Shown here piece after piece: positions 7,070-14,216 of a DNA stretch of 16,595 bases; positions within the stretch are counted from its first letter, which is position 1; each line of letters opens with the position of its first letter. A program made the position numbers and the translations under genes. Origin of the DNA: Methanosarcina sp. (lineage in GTDB: Archaea; Halobacteriota; Methanosarcinia; Methanosarcinales; Methanosarcinaceae); the NCBI GenBank assembly GCA_013331265.1, contig DUGS01000022.1, positions 1 through 16,595 on the forward strand, in the 5' to 3' direction. The notes beneath the pieces are model-generated. The model did not search any database and was not told where the DNA came from. It worked only from the letters and a program-made list of their open reading frames with translations.

Positions 7070-8050
7070 TTATTCGGAACCTATGCCTGTAATGCTATCT
7101 TTTGAAAAGTCAAAAACAGTTACTCTGCCTGTTTTATCGTACATATCGAGCTTTGCCCCTTCTTCAATTATTCCTATAACTGAAGCTGTGAGCCCTGCCT
7201 TTTCAAATATATTTACACATTCTTCGGCTTTTTCCGGGGCTGCGGTAAAGACATAACCTGTTCCGGGGTGCATTTTCAGCCACTGCTCAAAGTCAACGCC
7301 TTCCGGTCTTGGGACTTTTTCCAGATCCACTGAGGCTCCTACTTTGCTAGTCTCGCAAAGCATTCCGAGAGTTCCTATGAGCCCGGGGTTGCTTATATCC
7401 TTGCCGGCGGTAGCAAGCTTTTTCTCTGCTATTTCCTGGGTTACAAGGTAGCTTTCCCTCAGCACTGCGGGTTCTTTAAAAGAAGTCGTGTCCCAGCTGT
7501 AAGGGGAATTCGGACCGATTCTTCCGTCCATATCATAGGCTGCAATTACCAGATCTCCGGGGCTTGCAGTATCACTCCGGATTACACAGTCCTTTTTTAC
7601 AATCCCTATAATAGCAACTGAAAGGGAATTATACTTAGTATCAGGGTGGACGTGTCCTCCAACCACAGGCACTCCGAATTTTCTTACTCCTTCGGCCAGT
7701 CCTTCCATCAGTTCCCTGCAAGCTTTTGGAGAATTTGAAGAGGCGATATCCACCATGGCAAGGGGTTTTCCGCCCATGGCTGCAATATCATTTATATTCA
7801 CAACAACAGCTCCATAACCTGCCCACCAGGGGCTTGCGTCCAGCAGCTTGCCCCATATTCCATCCGCTGCAAAGAGGATAACGTCATCTCCTCCAATATC
7901 AATCACAGCAGCATCATCCCCGAAATCAACAATAGCGTTCCCGTATTCCGGGCGGACGGCTTCAAAGATAGAGACTATGTCCTCGATCTCTCTTTTTCTG
8001 GTAACTCCTTCAAAATTCCTTATACTTTCTGCTAGTTGTTCCAGGTTCAA
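7070..8050 (-). CDS. Methanogenesis marker protein 2 (AIR synthase-related)
   Basis: This 326-residue protein belongs to the PurM/ThiL/SelD fold of ATP-binding proteins and matches the methanogenesis marker 2 family, found almost only in methanogens; its reaction is not known. Visible family features are the acidic metal/ATP segment VDFGDDAAVID (41-51), NINDIAAMGGKPLAMV (85-100), and the glycine-rich GGHVHPDT (131-138). A C-terminal AIRS-like half contains ISNPGLIGTLGMLCE and PGTGYVFT. The start is TTG at 8048-8050, with AGGAG (8058-8062) 7 nt upstream and no in-frame ATG nearby. The length is normal for the family. It is a single-gene unit, convergent with the gene at 6647 and preceded by unusual short repeats. 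Confidence 0.92.
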   Translation of the reverse strand: MNLEQLAESIRNFEGVTRKREIEDIVSIFEAVRPEYGNAIVDFGDDAAVIDIGGDDVILFAADGIWGKLLDASPWWAGYGAVVVNINDIAAMGGKPLAMVDIASSNSPKACRELMEGLAEGVRKFGVPVVGGHVHPDTKYNSLSVAIIGIVKKDCVIRSDTASPGDLVIAAYDMDGRIGPNSPYSWDTTSFKEPAVLRESYLVTQEIAEKKLATAGKDISNPGLIGTLGMLCETSKVGASVDLEKVPRPEGVDFEQWLKMHPGTGYVFTAAPEKAEECVNIFEKAGLTASVIGIIEEGAKLDMYDKTGRVTVFDFSKDSITGIGSE

Positions 8051-8100
8051 TCAAAAGCTCCTGTTTGTTTTTTAGTTATATTAAGTTGTTAAACATTAGT

Positions 8101-8170
8101 GGTAAGACCAGATTAACGGTAAGATCAAATTAATAGTTAAGACCGATTTAATGGTAAGGTCACAATTAAC
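8101..8170. repeat. Four imperfect 17-18 bp repeats upstream of marker 2 gene
   Basis: The units are GGTAAGACCAGATTAAC (8101-8117), GGTAAGATCAAATTAATA (8118-8135), GTTAAGACCGATTTAAT (8136-8152) and GGTAAGGTCACAATTAAC (8153-8170). They share a G(G/T)TAAG(A/G)(C/T)C core and an ATTTAA/ATTAA tail at a constant 17-18 bp period. They lie 50-120 bp before the marker 2 start codon and could be operator sites or slippage-born repeats. Confidence 0.7.
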
Positions 8171-8257
8171 AGATGATAACTGATGTCAGAGTTGAAATAA
8201 GTTATTAAATCTAATTGCAAGGTTCTGATAAGGTAATAATAAACTTATTGCAGGTCA

Positions 8258-8494
8258 ATGCAAGACATGGAAATTAATTATGAACTAATAGCGGCAATTG
8301 CCATATTTATAAGTTTGATTTACTCATTTTCTTATAACCAGGCAATATGGAAAGAAATGATATGCATAATTCAGTTTGTCATTTATCTGTTTTTTCTTTG
8401 TTTAGGGGAACGGGAGCGACAGCTTTTTATTAAATTATTATCTCCTAATATGCCAACCTTATATATTTTTCGACTTTATAAAAGTCTCTATTAA
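8258..8494 (+). CDS. Possible small membrane protein (doubtful)
   Basis: This 78-codon frame has two hydrophobic stretches (about residues 9-26 and 33-50) that would span the membrane, then a short basic tail. Against it, the AGGT before the ATG is only 2 nt away, the composition matches AT-rich intergenic DNA, and its last 12 codons run over the ferredoxin box A. I do not recognise it. It is listed because it is the only candidate gene in 8051-8514. Confidence 0.22.
   Translation: MQDMEINYELIAAIAIFISLIYSFSYNQAIWKEMICIIQFVIYLFFLCLGERERQLFIKLLSPNMPTLYIFRLYKSLY
8459..8466 (+). promoter_or_regulatory. Box A of the ferredoxin gene
   Basis: TTATATAT lies about 26 bp before a predicted start near 8489. 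AAGGAGTGA (8501-8509) follows and then the ATG at 8515, giving a leader of about 26 nt. Confidence 0.6.
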
Positions 8495-8514
8495 TTAAAT
8501 AAGGAGTGAAAAAC

Positions 8515-8691
8515 ATGGTTGCAAAAATCGATGCCGACGCCTGCACAGGCTGTGGAACATGTATAGATGAATGCCCTGCATCTGCAATTTCCCTCAGTGA
8601 CGATGATATTGCAGTTGTAGACGAAAACGAATGCCTTGACTGCGGTGCATGCGAAGATGCCTGCCCGAACGGGGCAATCACCCTCGAGTAA
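8515..8691 (+). CDS. 2[4Fe-4S] ferredoxin
   Basis: This 58-residue protein has two classic cluster motifs: CTGCGTCIDECP (Cys 10, 13, 16, 20) and CLDCGACEDACP (Cys 40, 43, 46, 50). It is a small soluble low-potential electron carrier of the clostridial type, as expected in a methanogen. The frame could begin at GTG 8506, but that codon lies inside the ribosome-binding site AAGGAGTGA, so the ATG at 8515 (5 nt after it) is the start. The protein is very acidic. The gene is monocistronic, with its own box A and a strong terminator hairpin. It converges on nifB; that it donates electrons to NifB is possible but unproven. Confidence 0.96.
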   Translation: MVAKIDADACTGCGTCIDECPASAISLSDDDIAVVDENECLDCGACEDACPNGAITLE

Positions 8692-8712
8692 CACTTTAAA
8701 AGTAAGTCAGAG

Positions 8713-8740
8713 AGGCGGAGTTCTTGAACTCCGCCTTTTT
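8713..8740 (+). terminator. Intrinsic-type terminator of the ferredoxin gene
   Basis: AGGCGGAGTTC (8713-8723) and GAACTCCGCCT (8726-8736) form a perfect 11-bp inverted repeat (the innermost pairs must open for the loop). A T-run at 8736-8740 follows, 20 bp after the stop codon. Confidence 0.8.
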
Positions 8741-8774
8741 GGCTCAGGGCCAGTAACTTTTTTAACCCTGAGCC
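8741..8774 (-). terminator. Second hairpin between ferredoxin and nifB
   Basis: GGCTCAGGG (8741-8749) and CCCTGAGCC (8766-8774) form a perfect 9-bp stem around an AT-rich loop, 17 bp after the nifB stop. It probably ends the nifB transcript or backs up the ferredoxin terminator. No U-tract follows on the minus strand. Confidence 0.5.
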
Positions 8775-8791
8775 AGGAATAATAAAGTTAT

Positions 8792-9763
8792 TCAGGCTTC
8801 TTCTTTTCCGTTCTTTTTCAGGATCTCTCTTGCTTTTTCCATCTCTTCCTTAGTATGGATCTTTATAATCTTTCTGCGTTCTTCACTCATCTGTGACATA
8901 TCCTGGGCAAGGAGGCCGTAAGCATCAGCCCTGCACTGCCTGCAGTGGCGCATTTGCATAACATAAGGTTCGCAAGCTTCCTGGACGGCTTTTCTTTCTT
9001 CTGCTGTAGGCGGCTCTATATCTGCAAAGGCTCCCTGGTTGATCAGGGGCATAACGTTCATAATGTAAACCCCGAGTTCGTTGAGTTTTCTGGCTATCTC
9101 GATTACGTGCCTGTCATTTATGCCGGGGACAAGCACAGTGTTAACCTTTAAAACCAGACCTGCATCAATAGCAGCCTTAATTCCATCAAGCTGGTTTTTG
9201 ATCTGAATTTCTGCAGCTTCGACCCCCCTGTAGACCTTCCCGTGATATACTATATGGTCCACTATTTTTGCCTGAATTTCGGGGTCAACAGCGTTTACCG
9301 TTACAGTCAGCGTGGAAACTCCAACCCTCAGAATGTCCTGCAGCTTTTCAGGAAGCAAGAGCCCGTTTGTACTCATGCAGAGTGTAAGCTCCGGAAACTC
9401 TTTTTTTATCAGCTCAAAGGTCTCAAAGGTCGCATCATTAGCCAGAGGGTCTCCTGGACCTGCAATCCCGACAACTTTGATGAACGGATAATCTGCCACG
9501 ATCTGCCTTGTCTTCTCAAGAGCTTCCTGAGGGCTCAGGACCTTACTTGTAACTCCGGGCCTGCTCTCATTTACACAGTCAAACTCCCGGACACAGAAAT
9601 TGCACTGGATATTACACTTTGGAGCCACAGCCAGGTGGATTCTTCCATACTTGTGCTGCGCTTTCTTGTCGTAACATGGGTGCTCGGCAATCTTTCTAAG
9701 GAGTTCCTCCCCATACTCGGGGGTATTATCGGGGTTTTCTACAGATTGGTTTTTTTCTGGCAA
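8792..9763 (-). CDS. nifB: Nitrogenase cofactor maturase NifB (radical SAM, short archaeal form)
   Basis: NifB fuses two [4Fe-4S] units and inserts a SAM-derived carbide to make the 8Fe precursor (NifB-co) of nitrogenase cofactor. The radical-SAM site is CNIQCNFC (Cys 50, 54, 57). Other cysteines and histidines fit the K-cluster ligands expected for NifB: C30 in HPCYDKKA, H43, C63, C129, and C274/C277 in CRQCRADAYG. The SAM-binding GIAGPGDPLAN is at 99-109. At 323 residues it is the stand-alone type without the C-terminal NifX-like domain of proteobacterial NifB, as usual in methanogens. The start is TTG (9761-9763): GGAGGAG (9770-9776) is 6 nt upstream, while the ATG at 9766-9768 is out of frame and soon stops. 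No nifHDK is in the window. It lies 160 bp after queD with its own candidate promoter. Confidence 0.95.
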   Translation of the reverse strand: MPEKNQSVENPDNTPEYGEELLRKIAEHPCYDKKAQHKYGRIHLAVAPKCNIQCNFCVREFDCVNESRPGVTSKVLSPQEALEKTRQIVADYPFIKVVGIAGPGDPLANDATFETFELIKKEFPELTLCMSTNGLLLPEKLQDILRVGVSTLTVTVNAVDPEIQAKIVDHIVYHGKVYRGVEAAEIQIKNQLDGIKAAIDAGLVLKVNTVLVPGINDRHVIEIARKLNELGVYIMNVMPLINQGAFADIEPPTAEERKAVQEACEPYVMQMRHCRQCRADAYGLLAQDMSQMSEERRKIIKIHTKEEMEKAREILKKNGKEEA

Positions 9764-9854
9764 ATCATTCTCCTCCGTTCGGAACTTAAAAGTGACTTAA
9801 GACCTCAGTAAAAGGGATTTCAGGATGCCTAAAGCACCTATGATACAGCCCATT

Positions 9855-9862
9855 GATATACA
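9855..9862 (-). promoter_or_regulatory. Candidate box A of nifB
   Basis: TGTATATC on the minus strand predicts a start near 9831, giving a leader of about 68 nt. I looked for the GGAA-N6-TTCC operator known for methanogen NrpR and did not see a clear copy between here and the nifB start. Confidence 0.4.
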
Positions 9863-9922
9863 TTGTGGAATCCTTTTTAAATTATTTCATGATGCAGGTA
9901 CGAAGTCAGTCTGCGCCCAGAT

Positions 9923-10276
9923 TTAATTTGAAAAATTGTCCATTTCGCACCATTTGCCTTCTCCTTCCCAGACCTTCACCAGAAGAGGAAAACCAAATCT
10001 CTCCAGGAGGCGGGAATGAATATGCTGACAGAGGTGCTCGGAGCTGGGAAAGTCCAGGATTTCATTTAACAGAATATGGTCATACTCCTGAAGAGTTTCC
10101 TTGATACCTTTTTTCAGGTCATAGAAATCGATTACCATCCCGTTCTCCCTGACCTCTCCTTTTACCACCACTTCGATTTTATATGTATGGCCGTGTACTC
10201 TTCCGCACTTCCCGTGCCCTGGAAGGTAATGCGCGCTGTCAATATAATCAATAACTCCCAATCTCATATTTACCAT
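9923..10276 (-). CDS. queD: 6-carboxy-5,6,7,8-tetrahydropterin synthase QueD (PTPS family)
   Basis: QueD turns dihydroneopterin triphosphate into 6-carboxytetrahydropterin, the first committed step to preQ0 and then archaeosine in tRNA. The 6-pyruvoyltetrahydropterin synthase fold is clear: zinc ligands H16 in SAHYLPGHGK and H28, H30 in GRVHGHTY, the catalytic Cys C24 in GKCG, the D66-H67 pair in EYDHILLNE, and E104 in VWEGEG. The frame can begin at GTG 10283-10285, but I choose the ATG at 10274-10276. AGAGGTGA (10282-10289) is 5 nt before it and covers the GTG. This gives 117 residues, normal for the family. It follows queE by 131 nt with no obvious box A between, so it probably belongs to the queC transcript. 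Confidence 0.93.
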   Translation of the reverse strand: MVNMRLGVIDYIDSAHYLPGHGKCGRVHGHTYKIEVVVKGEVRENGMVIDFYDLKKGIKETLQEYDHILLNEILDFPSSEHLCQHIHSRLLERFGFPLLVKVWEGEGKWCEMDNFSN

Positions 10277-10407
10277 TTCATTCACCTCTTTTTTGACTTT
10301 ACTGCTCTACAATTTAACTGCTTGTTGCCTCTCAACTCTCTTGCTGTCTAAGGGTTATCATTCTCCGTTCCAACTGCTTTTCGGATTTATTCTGTCCTCT
10401 CTTTCAG

Positions 10408-11175
10408 TTATAGGCAGCCCCACATCCTGTGGGTCTGTGGAATAATTCGCGTATCGGTCAGCTCAAGCAGGGTTTTCTGCAGCTTCAGGAGAGTCTGTAC
10501 GGATGCCTGCGTAAACTTTTGAGCCCTGACCTCACCGCCCAGAGATGTTTCAGGCTGAAGAACTATACATGATACATAGGGTGCTATTGCTTCTGCAGCC
10601 ATTGTTACGGTGTCCGGTTTTGTTTCCCTGCCTATTACAATCTTGCAAAAGCAGTCTCTTGAATTGCTTTTTCTCAAGAGCTTGAAGCACTCGATCGTAT
10701 TTTCCACATGTGTGTCCCTGGTCTCAGGGCAGGTGTCCCCGATAGCCTCTGGAAGTTTAAAATCCCCTGCAACGTATGTGATATTTTCACGCAGCTTTCT
10801 TGCCTGCTCTGGCAGGGTCATATTGGATTCCAGGTACAAGGGCACTGATAGGTCCATTTTCTCTATGAAACCAGCATGCAGGAGAGGCTCTCCGCCTGTA
10901 AGGGATATGGAATGAAGTTTTTCGAACGGCTGCAGCATGGATTCCAGATTTTCAACACTTACAGGGTTTGGAACCTTTTCAAAAACTCCACTGCCTTCTT
11001 CTCTTTCGTAATCGCAGGTTCCAGGATTTCCAAAATTCGTGTCACAGTAGTTGCAATTAAGGTTGCAGCCTGAAAACCGGACAAAAGCCTGCCTCATGCC
11101 AACGTACGGACCTTCTCCCTGAACGGAACAGAAGACTTCTCTTATGTTAGCGGATTCATGGCCTGGAGAGGACAT
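10408..11175 (-). CDS. queE: 7-carboxy-7-deazaguanine synthase QueE (radical SAM)
   Basis: QueE rearranges carboxytetrahydropterin to 7-carboxy-7-deazaguanine using SAM and a [4Fe-4S] cluster. The N-terminal REVFCSVQGEGPYVGMRQAF (12-31) is the QueE signature, followed by the cluster motif CNLNCNYC (Cys 37, 41, 44) and the SAM motif SLTGGEPLLH (about 90-99). The C-terminal LQPETSLGGE and IPQTHRMWG are also typical of archaeal members. The length of 255 residues is normal. The ATG directly abuts the stop codon of the DUF366 gene (no gap), a sign of translational coupling. The GGGGTGGTG just before it, inside the end of DUF366, can serve as ribosome-binding site. Confidence 0.95.
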   Translation of the reverse strand: MSSPGHESANIREVFCSVQGEGPYVGMRQAFVRFSGCNLNCNYCDTNFGNPGTCDYEREEGSGVFEKVPNPVSVENLESMLQPFEKLHSISLTGGEPLLHAGFIEKMDLSVPLYLESNMTLPEQARKLRENITYVAGDFKLPEAIGDTCPETRDTHVENTIECFKLLRKSNSRDCFCKIVIGRETKPDTVTMAAEAIAPYVSCIVLQPETSLGGEVRAQKFTQASVQTLLKLQKTLLELTDTRIIPQTHRMWGCL

Positions 11176-11736
11176 TTACACCACCCCGAGAGGGCGCGAT
11201 TTTCTGAGGTCTTTTTCGATATCCTCAAATTCCCTTACGTAAGCTTCTCCTATTCCCTTCATTAGCCGTACAATACATTCATCGTCCTCTATTCCGGCTT
11301 CTTTCAGGTTTCCATATACTTCATGTGAGACATTCATGCCGAAGTGGATCTTCTGGGAAACAGCCGAGGTGCTGGCAATCGATACGGTCAGCTTCTTCCC
11401 CTCAAAAAATAAATCGTCTCCTTCCCTTGAGGTGTGGATTCCAAGCCCTGCGAGGCATTCACTCACAATTGCAGTAAAAAGACGCTGGCGTGCATATATC
11501 AGTTTCAGGTCAGTAGAATCAAAGTGTTCTATAATGAAATTCAACATGTCTTCAGACCAGATAGACTCGTTTGCCCTACGGTCTTCGAGGTCAATCATGT
11601 GTTCTATTTTTACGTCACATGCACCTCTAAAAACGATAATGGAATCTTCCTGCACTCCAAAGCTGTTATAAGCCCAGAGCGAAGAAATCTGGCTCCCGTC
11701 GTAATCAAGTTTTTCGGGTAAAATAATACACTTCAT
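11176..11736 (-). CDS. DUF366 family protein inside the preQ0 cluster
   Basis: This 186-residue protein matches the pattern of the archaeal DUF366 family, whose function is not established to my knowledge. It starts MKCIILPEKLDYDGSQISSL, with alternating strands and helices, no signal peptide or membrane segment, and three cysteines (C3, C40, C94) that do not form a known metal motif. A serine-rich segment SIASTSAVSQKIHFGMNVSH (118-137) and YARQRLFTAIVSECLA are notable. It sits between queC (58 nt upstream) and queE (stop abuts start), so it is cotranscribed and coupled with preQ0 synthesis. Inference: a role in preQ0 or archaeosine metabolism or in handling the pterin intermediate. The start ATG at 11734-11736 has only a weak purine stretch upstream. 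Confidence 0.85.
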   Translation of the reverse strand: MKCIILPEKLDYDGSQISSLWAYNSFGVQEDSIIVFRGACDVKIEHMIDLEDRRANESIWSEDMLNFIIEHFDSTDLKLIYARQRLFTAIVSECLAGLGIHTSREGDDLFFEGKKLTVSIASTSAVSQKIHFGMNVSHEVYGNLKEAGIEDDECIVRLMKGIGEAYVREFEDIEKDLRKSRPLGVV

Positions 11737-11794
11737 GGAACTCTCTCTATCTCTCTATAATTGTTTTTAATCTCTCTAACGGATTATTTCAGGT

Positions 11795-12490
11795 TTAAAC
11801 CCCAGGCCTTTCCAGAAGCGGGTCTTTTGCACCTGCGTTTTTGAATGCCCTTGCCCTGCGCACGCAGCTTTCACATTCTCCGCAAGGGATTTCCCCGCCG
11901 TGATAGCAGCTCCAGCTGTATTCAAGCGGAGCATTTGCTTCAAGAGCTTTTTTGACAATTTCGGTTTTCCCCATTTCGATCAGAGGAGCCAGCACCCGCA
12001 CTCCGTTCTGTGTGGAGTAAGAAAAGGCATGATCAATTGCCTGTACGTAATCAAGGGAATTGTCAGGGAAGGTCCCGGCTTCTTCTCCGTTAAAGCCCAC
12101 CACTATGTAATCACAGCCCCTGCTTTCGGCAAAGCTCCCTGCAATGTTTAACATAACCCCGTTCCTGTTTGGGACCCAGACCGCCTTTGCAGAATTTTCG
12201 GTAATTACAACAGGGGCAGCTTCATCAATATCTTCAAGGGACAGAGAAGGGACTTCCTCATTCCTGTTTACAAGGGATGTATGTGTTATTTCCCCAAGCC
12301 AGTCCAGCTTGATTATTCTGTGCTCTATTCCAAAGTGTTCGCAGACCTTTCTGGAATACTCCATTTCCCGCTGCCCGGCTCTCTGCCCGTAATCAAAAGT
12401 AATTGCCATCTCAATTTCAAGGCTTTCGGCAGCTATCGCAAGCGCTGCGACGGAATCAAGCCCGCTGCTCAGGAGGGTTATCGCTTTCAT
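11795..12490 (-). CDS. queC: 7-cyano-7-deazaguanine (preQ0) synthase QueC
   Basis: QueC converts 7-carboxy-7-deazaguanine to preQ0 with ATP and ammonia. It has the PP-loop ATP-pyrophosphatase motif LLSSGLDSVAAL (6-17; the usual SGGLDS reads SSGLDS here) and the zinc site C195 with C203, C206, C209 in CGECESCVRR. NRNGVMLNIAGSFAE (108-122) and VVGFNGEEAGTFPDNS (130-145) are typical of the family. The 231-residue length is normal. The ATG at 12488-12490 follows GAGGA by 4 nt. It is first in the minus-strand run queC, DUF366, queE, queD. preQ0 is then placed in tRNA position 15 by archaeal TGT, which is not in this window. Confidence 0.96.
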   Translation of the reverse strand: MKAITLLSSGLDSVAALAIAAESLEIEMAITFDYGQRAGQREMEYSRKVCEHFGIEHRIIKLDWLGEITHTSLVNRNEEVPSLSLEDIDEAAPVVITENSAKAVWVPNRNGVMLNIAGSFAESRGCDYIVVGFNGEEAGTFPDNSLDYVQAIDHAFSYSTQNGVRVLAPLIEMGKTEIVKKALEANAPLEYSWSCYHGGEIPCGECESCVRRARAFKNAGAKDPLLERPGV

Positions 12491-12596
12491 TCCTTCCTCA
12501 CTAACTCTAATTTTATGGGAAAATCCCTGTATTTAGCATTCTCTCAGGATTCTCCTAATACTCTCTGGAGATTATTGGAGTAATATCTATAACTTC

Positions 12597-12604
12597 TATT
12601 TAAA
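12597..12604 (-). promoter_or_regulatory. Candidate box A of the queC transcript
   Basis: TTTAAATA on the minus strand predicts a start near 12574 and an approximately 84-nt leader before queC. The leader has only weak short hairpins (for example GGGA/TCCC near 12518-12528), so I do not call a riboswitch. Confidence 0.4.
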
Positions 12605-12678
12605 AATAACTGCTTTCCTGGGCCTCGGAGTATGTATTAAATATTCAGGGCGTCTAATATTAAATGAGGTGGGATTAC

Positions 12679-13179
12679 TTGATAGGAATTATTTCGGATT
12701 CGCATGATAACCTGGCAGCTATCCGGAAAGCTGTGGAATTCTTTAACAAAAAACAGATAAAAGTAGTGCTTCATGCAGGGGATATTGTCTCTCCTTTTAC
12801 GGTGAGGGCTTTTAAAGAACTAAGTCCAAAACTCTATTTTGTCTTCGGAAATAATGATGGGGATAAAGTGACTCTCACAAAATGGTTTGAAGAAATAGGG
12901 GCTGTTTCCTGTGGGGATTTTGGTGACCTGACGATTGACGGGCTGCATATCGCCCTTCTGCACGGGACAAATGAGGTTCTGGTCAAAGCCCTTGCAAAAT
13001 CAGGGGATTTTGATGTTGTAGTCAGGGGGCATACTCACGATCCCGGGGTCAGAATGATCGATGGGATCCCTGTGATAAATCCCGGGGAGTGTTCAGGGGT
13101 GCTTTCAGGAAAAGCTACGGTTGCAACCCTTGAGATCGCAAACCTGAACGTTGAGATCACGGAACTTGAGCTTGATTGA
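12679..13179 (+). CDS. YfcE/MJ0936-type metallophosphoesterase
   Basis: This is a calcineurin-like phosphodiesterase of the small YfcE/MJ0936 group, which uses two metal ions. All motifs are present, counted from the chosen start: D7-S-H9 in SDSHDN, GD (34-35) in HAGDIVS, GNND (57-60), LLHG (93-96), and GHTH (117-120). The substrate in the cell is unknown. The frame also contains ATG at 12664-12666, but TTG at 12679-12681 is preferred. GAGGTGG lies 6 nt before it, the protein then starts MIGIISDSHDN as relatives do, and the AT-rich box at 12636-12643 would start transcription near 12666. The length of 166 residues is normal. It is divergent from queC. Confidence 0.92.
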   Translation: MIGIISDSHDNLAAIRKAVEFFNKKQIKVVLHAGDIVSPFTVRAFKELSPKLYFVFGNNDGDKVTLTKWFEEIGAVSCGDFGDLTIDGLHIALLHGTNEVLVKALAKSGDFDVVVRGHTHDPGVRMIDGIPVINPGECSGVLSGKATVATLEIANLNVEITELELD

Positions 13180-13610
13180 CTTTCCCTCTACTCTTTTTAT
13201 TTTGATCTTCTTTTGGGCGTCGTCCGTGTCTGACTGGCTGGAAATAATAAAAATGGTTCCCCAGCATTTCCGGGTGCCCGTCGAAAAAAAATGAATTTGT
13301 TTCCATCCTTACCGCTGTTTTTTAGCAGCTTTTTTAGCAACTTTCCACTTTCGCCTTTTCTTTTTTTCGCGGGAAGGCTGCTTTCCTGCATTGAACGTAA
13401 TAAGAAAAACCGATATGGTGAGTAAGGTTTTAAGTATCAGAGTTTAAGATTCTGGCCTTCTAGTTTTTAGCCGGCTATGATTTCTTTTTACTCAAGAACA
13501 GCAATCATATAAAGGTAGACAATCTTTTTTATTTCAACACCTTTTGAAACAGAATGTTGCTAAAGGTTGTAATACCAATGTAATCAAAAGAAAAGGAGCA
13601 AAATGAATCC
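13180..13610. other. Intergenic region with box A for the DGC gene
   Basis: No convincing gene is present. A 64-codon minus-strand frame (13197-13391) is lysine-rich because of T-runs and lacks a ribosome-binding site. ATATAAAG at 13507-13514 is a candidate box A for the plus-strand gene at 13611, predicting a leader of about 75 nt. Confidence 0.45.
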
Positions 13611-14009
13611 ATGGAACAGAAAGAACTCCTGCCAAGCAAGCTTGACGAGACGAAAAACTCTTCCGGAAAAAGGAGAAGTACTTTCATTTTTGCCTGTTCC
13701 GGTTTATCAAATACAGGAAAGCTTACCATGCAGGCAGCATCAACCCTGGCGTTCAGAAGGCCGGACCTTTACAGGGCTGCATCTGCACTGAAGGGGACCG
13801 GCGCTGTTGAAGATGCATTATCAGAGGGATTTAGAATCCTTGCTCTTGACGGCTGTACGGACAGGTGTGCTACAAAAAAGCTTGACGAGGCAGGAATGCA
13901 GGCAGAAGTCTATCTTATGGTTACTGAGCTCGGAATTGAAAAAACAAAACCCTCAGATGTGAAACTGGAGTATATAGAAAAAATTATACGTGCAATAAAA
14001 GAAGCCTGA
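13611..14009 (+). CDS. DGC-domain putative metal-binding protein
   Basis: This 132-residue protein fits the DGC domain family, named after its Asp-Gly-Cys motif and thought to bind zinc. Visible are FACSGLSNTGKL (27-38), the motif DGCTDRC (80-86), and VTELGIEKTKPSDV near the end. Family members usually have another cysteine in the middle (after MxC in the segment following the first helix). Here that segment reads YRAASALKGTG and has none, so only C29, C82 and C86 remain. Function is unknown. Ribosome-binding site AAGGAG (13593-13598) is 12 nt from this ATG and closer to an ATG at 13603 in another frame. That frame gives no recognisable protein, so 13611 is kept. Confidence 0.78.
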   Translation: MEQKELLPSKLDETKNSSGKRRSTFIFACSGLSNTGKLTMQAASTLAFRRPDLYRAASALKGTGAVEDALSEGFRILALDGCTDRCATKKLDEAGMQAEVYLMVTELGIEKTKPSDVKLEYIEKIIRAIKEA

Positions 14010-14174
14010 ATTCAACAAATCTTCTGAACTTTCTACTGCGCAGGATTTTTCTTTAACTGGACTCTACCCTCAATAACCCCGTCTTAGAATACCTGTCAGT
14101 TCCTCTGCATGAGGCATCCTGTCTTCGATTTATTTAAGGAAAAAATATTAATAACCTTCATTTCTGAAAAAAAG

Positions 14175-14182
14175 GGATATAT
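14175..14182 (+). promoter_or_regulatory. Candidate box A of the methyltransferase gene
   Basis: GATATATT lies about 26 bp before a predicted start near 14205, leaving a leader of only about 12 nt before the ATG at 14217. Confidence 0.35.
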
Positions 14183-14216
14183 TTTTCAATAATAATATCC
14201 AGTTCAAGAGACTGCT

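Noticed and set aside
12491..12596. preQ0-sensing riboswitch in the queC leader
   Set aside because: Only short weak hairpins are seen and no preQ1-type pseudoknot pattern; not supported.
13197..13391. Lysine-rich 64-codon minus-strand frame
   Set aside because: Its lysines come from T-runs, there is no ribosome-binding site, and nothing resembles a known small protein.
13603..13791. Frame starting at ATG 13603 with a well-placed AAGGAG
   Set aside because: Its product is compositionally random and overlaps the recognisable DGC-domain frame; kept only as a note on start spacing.
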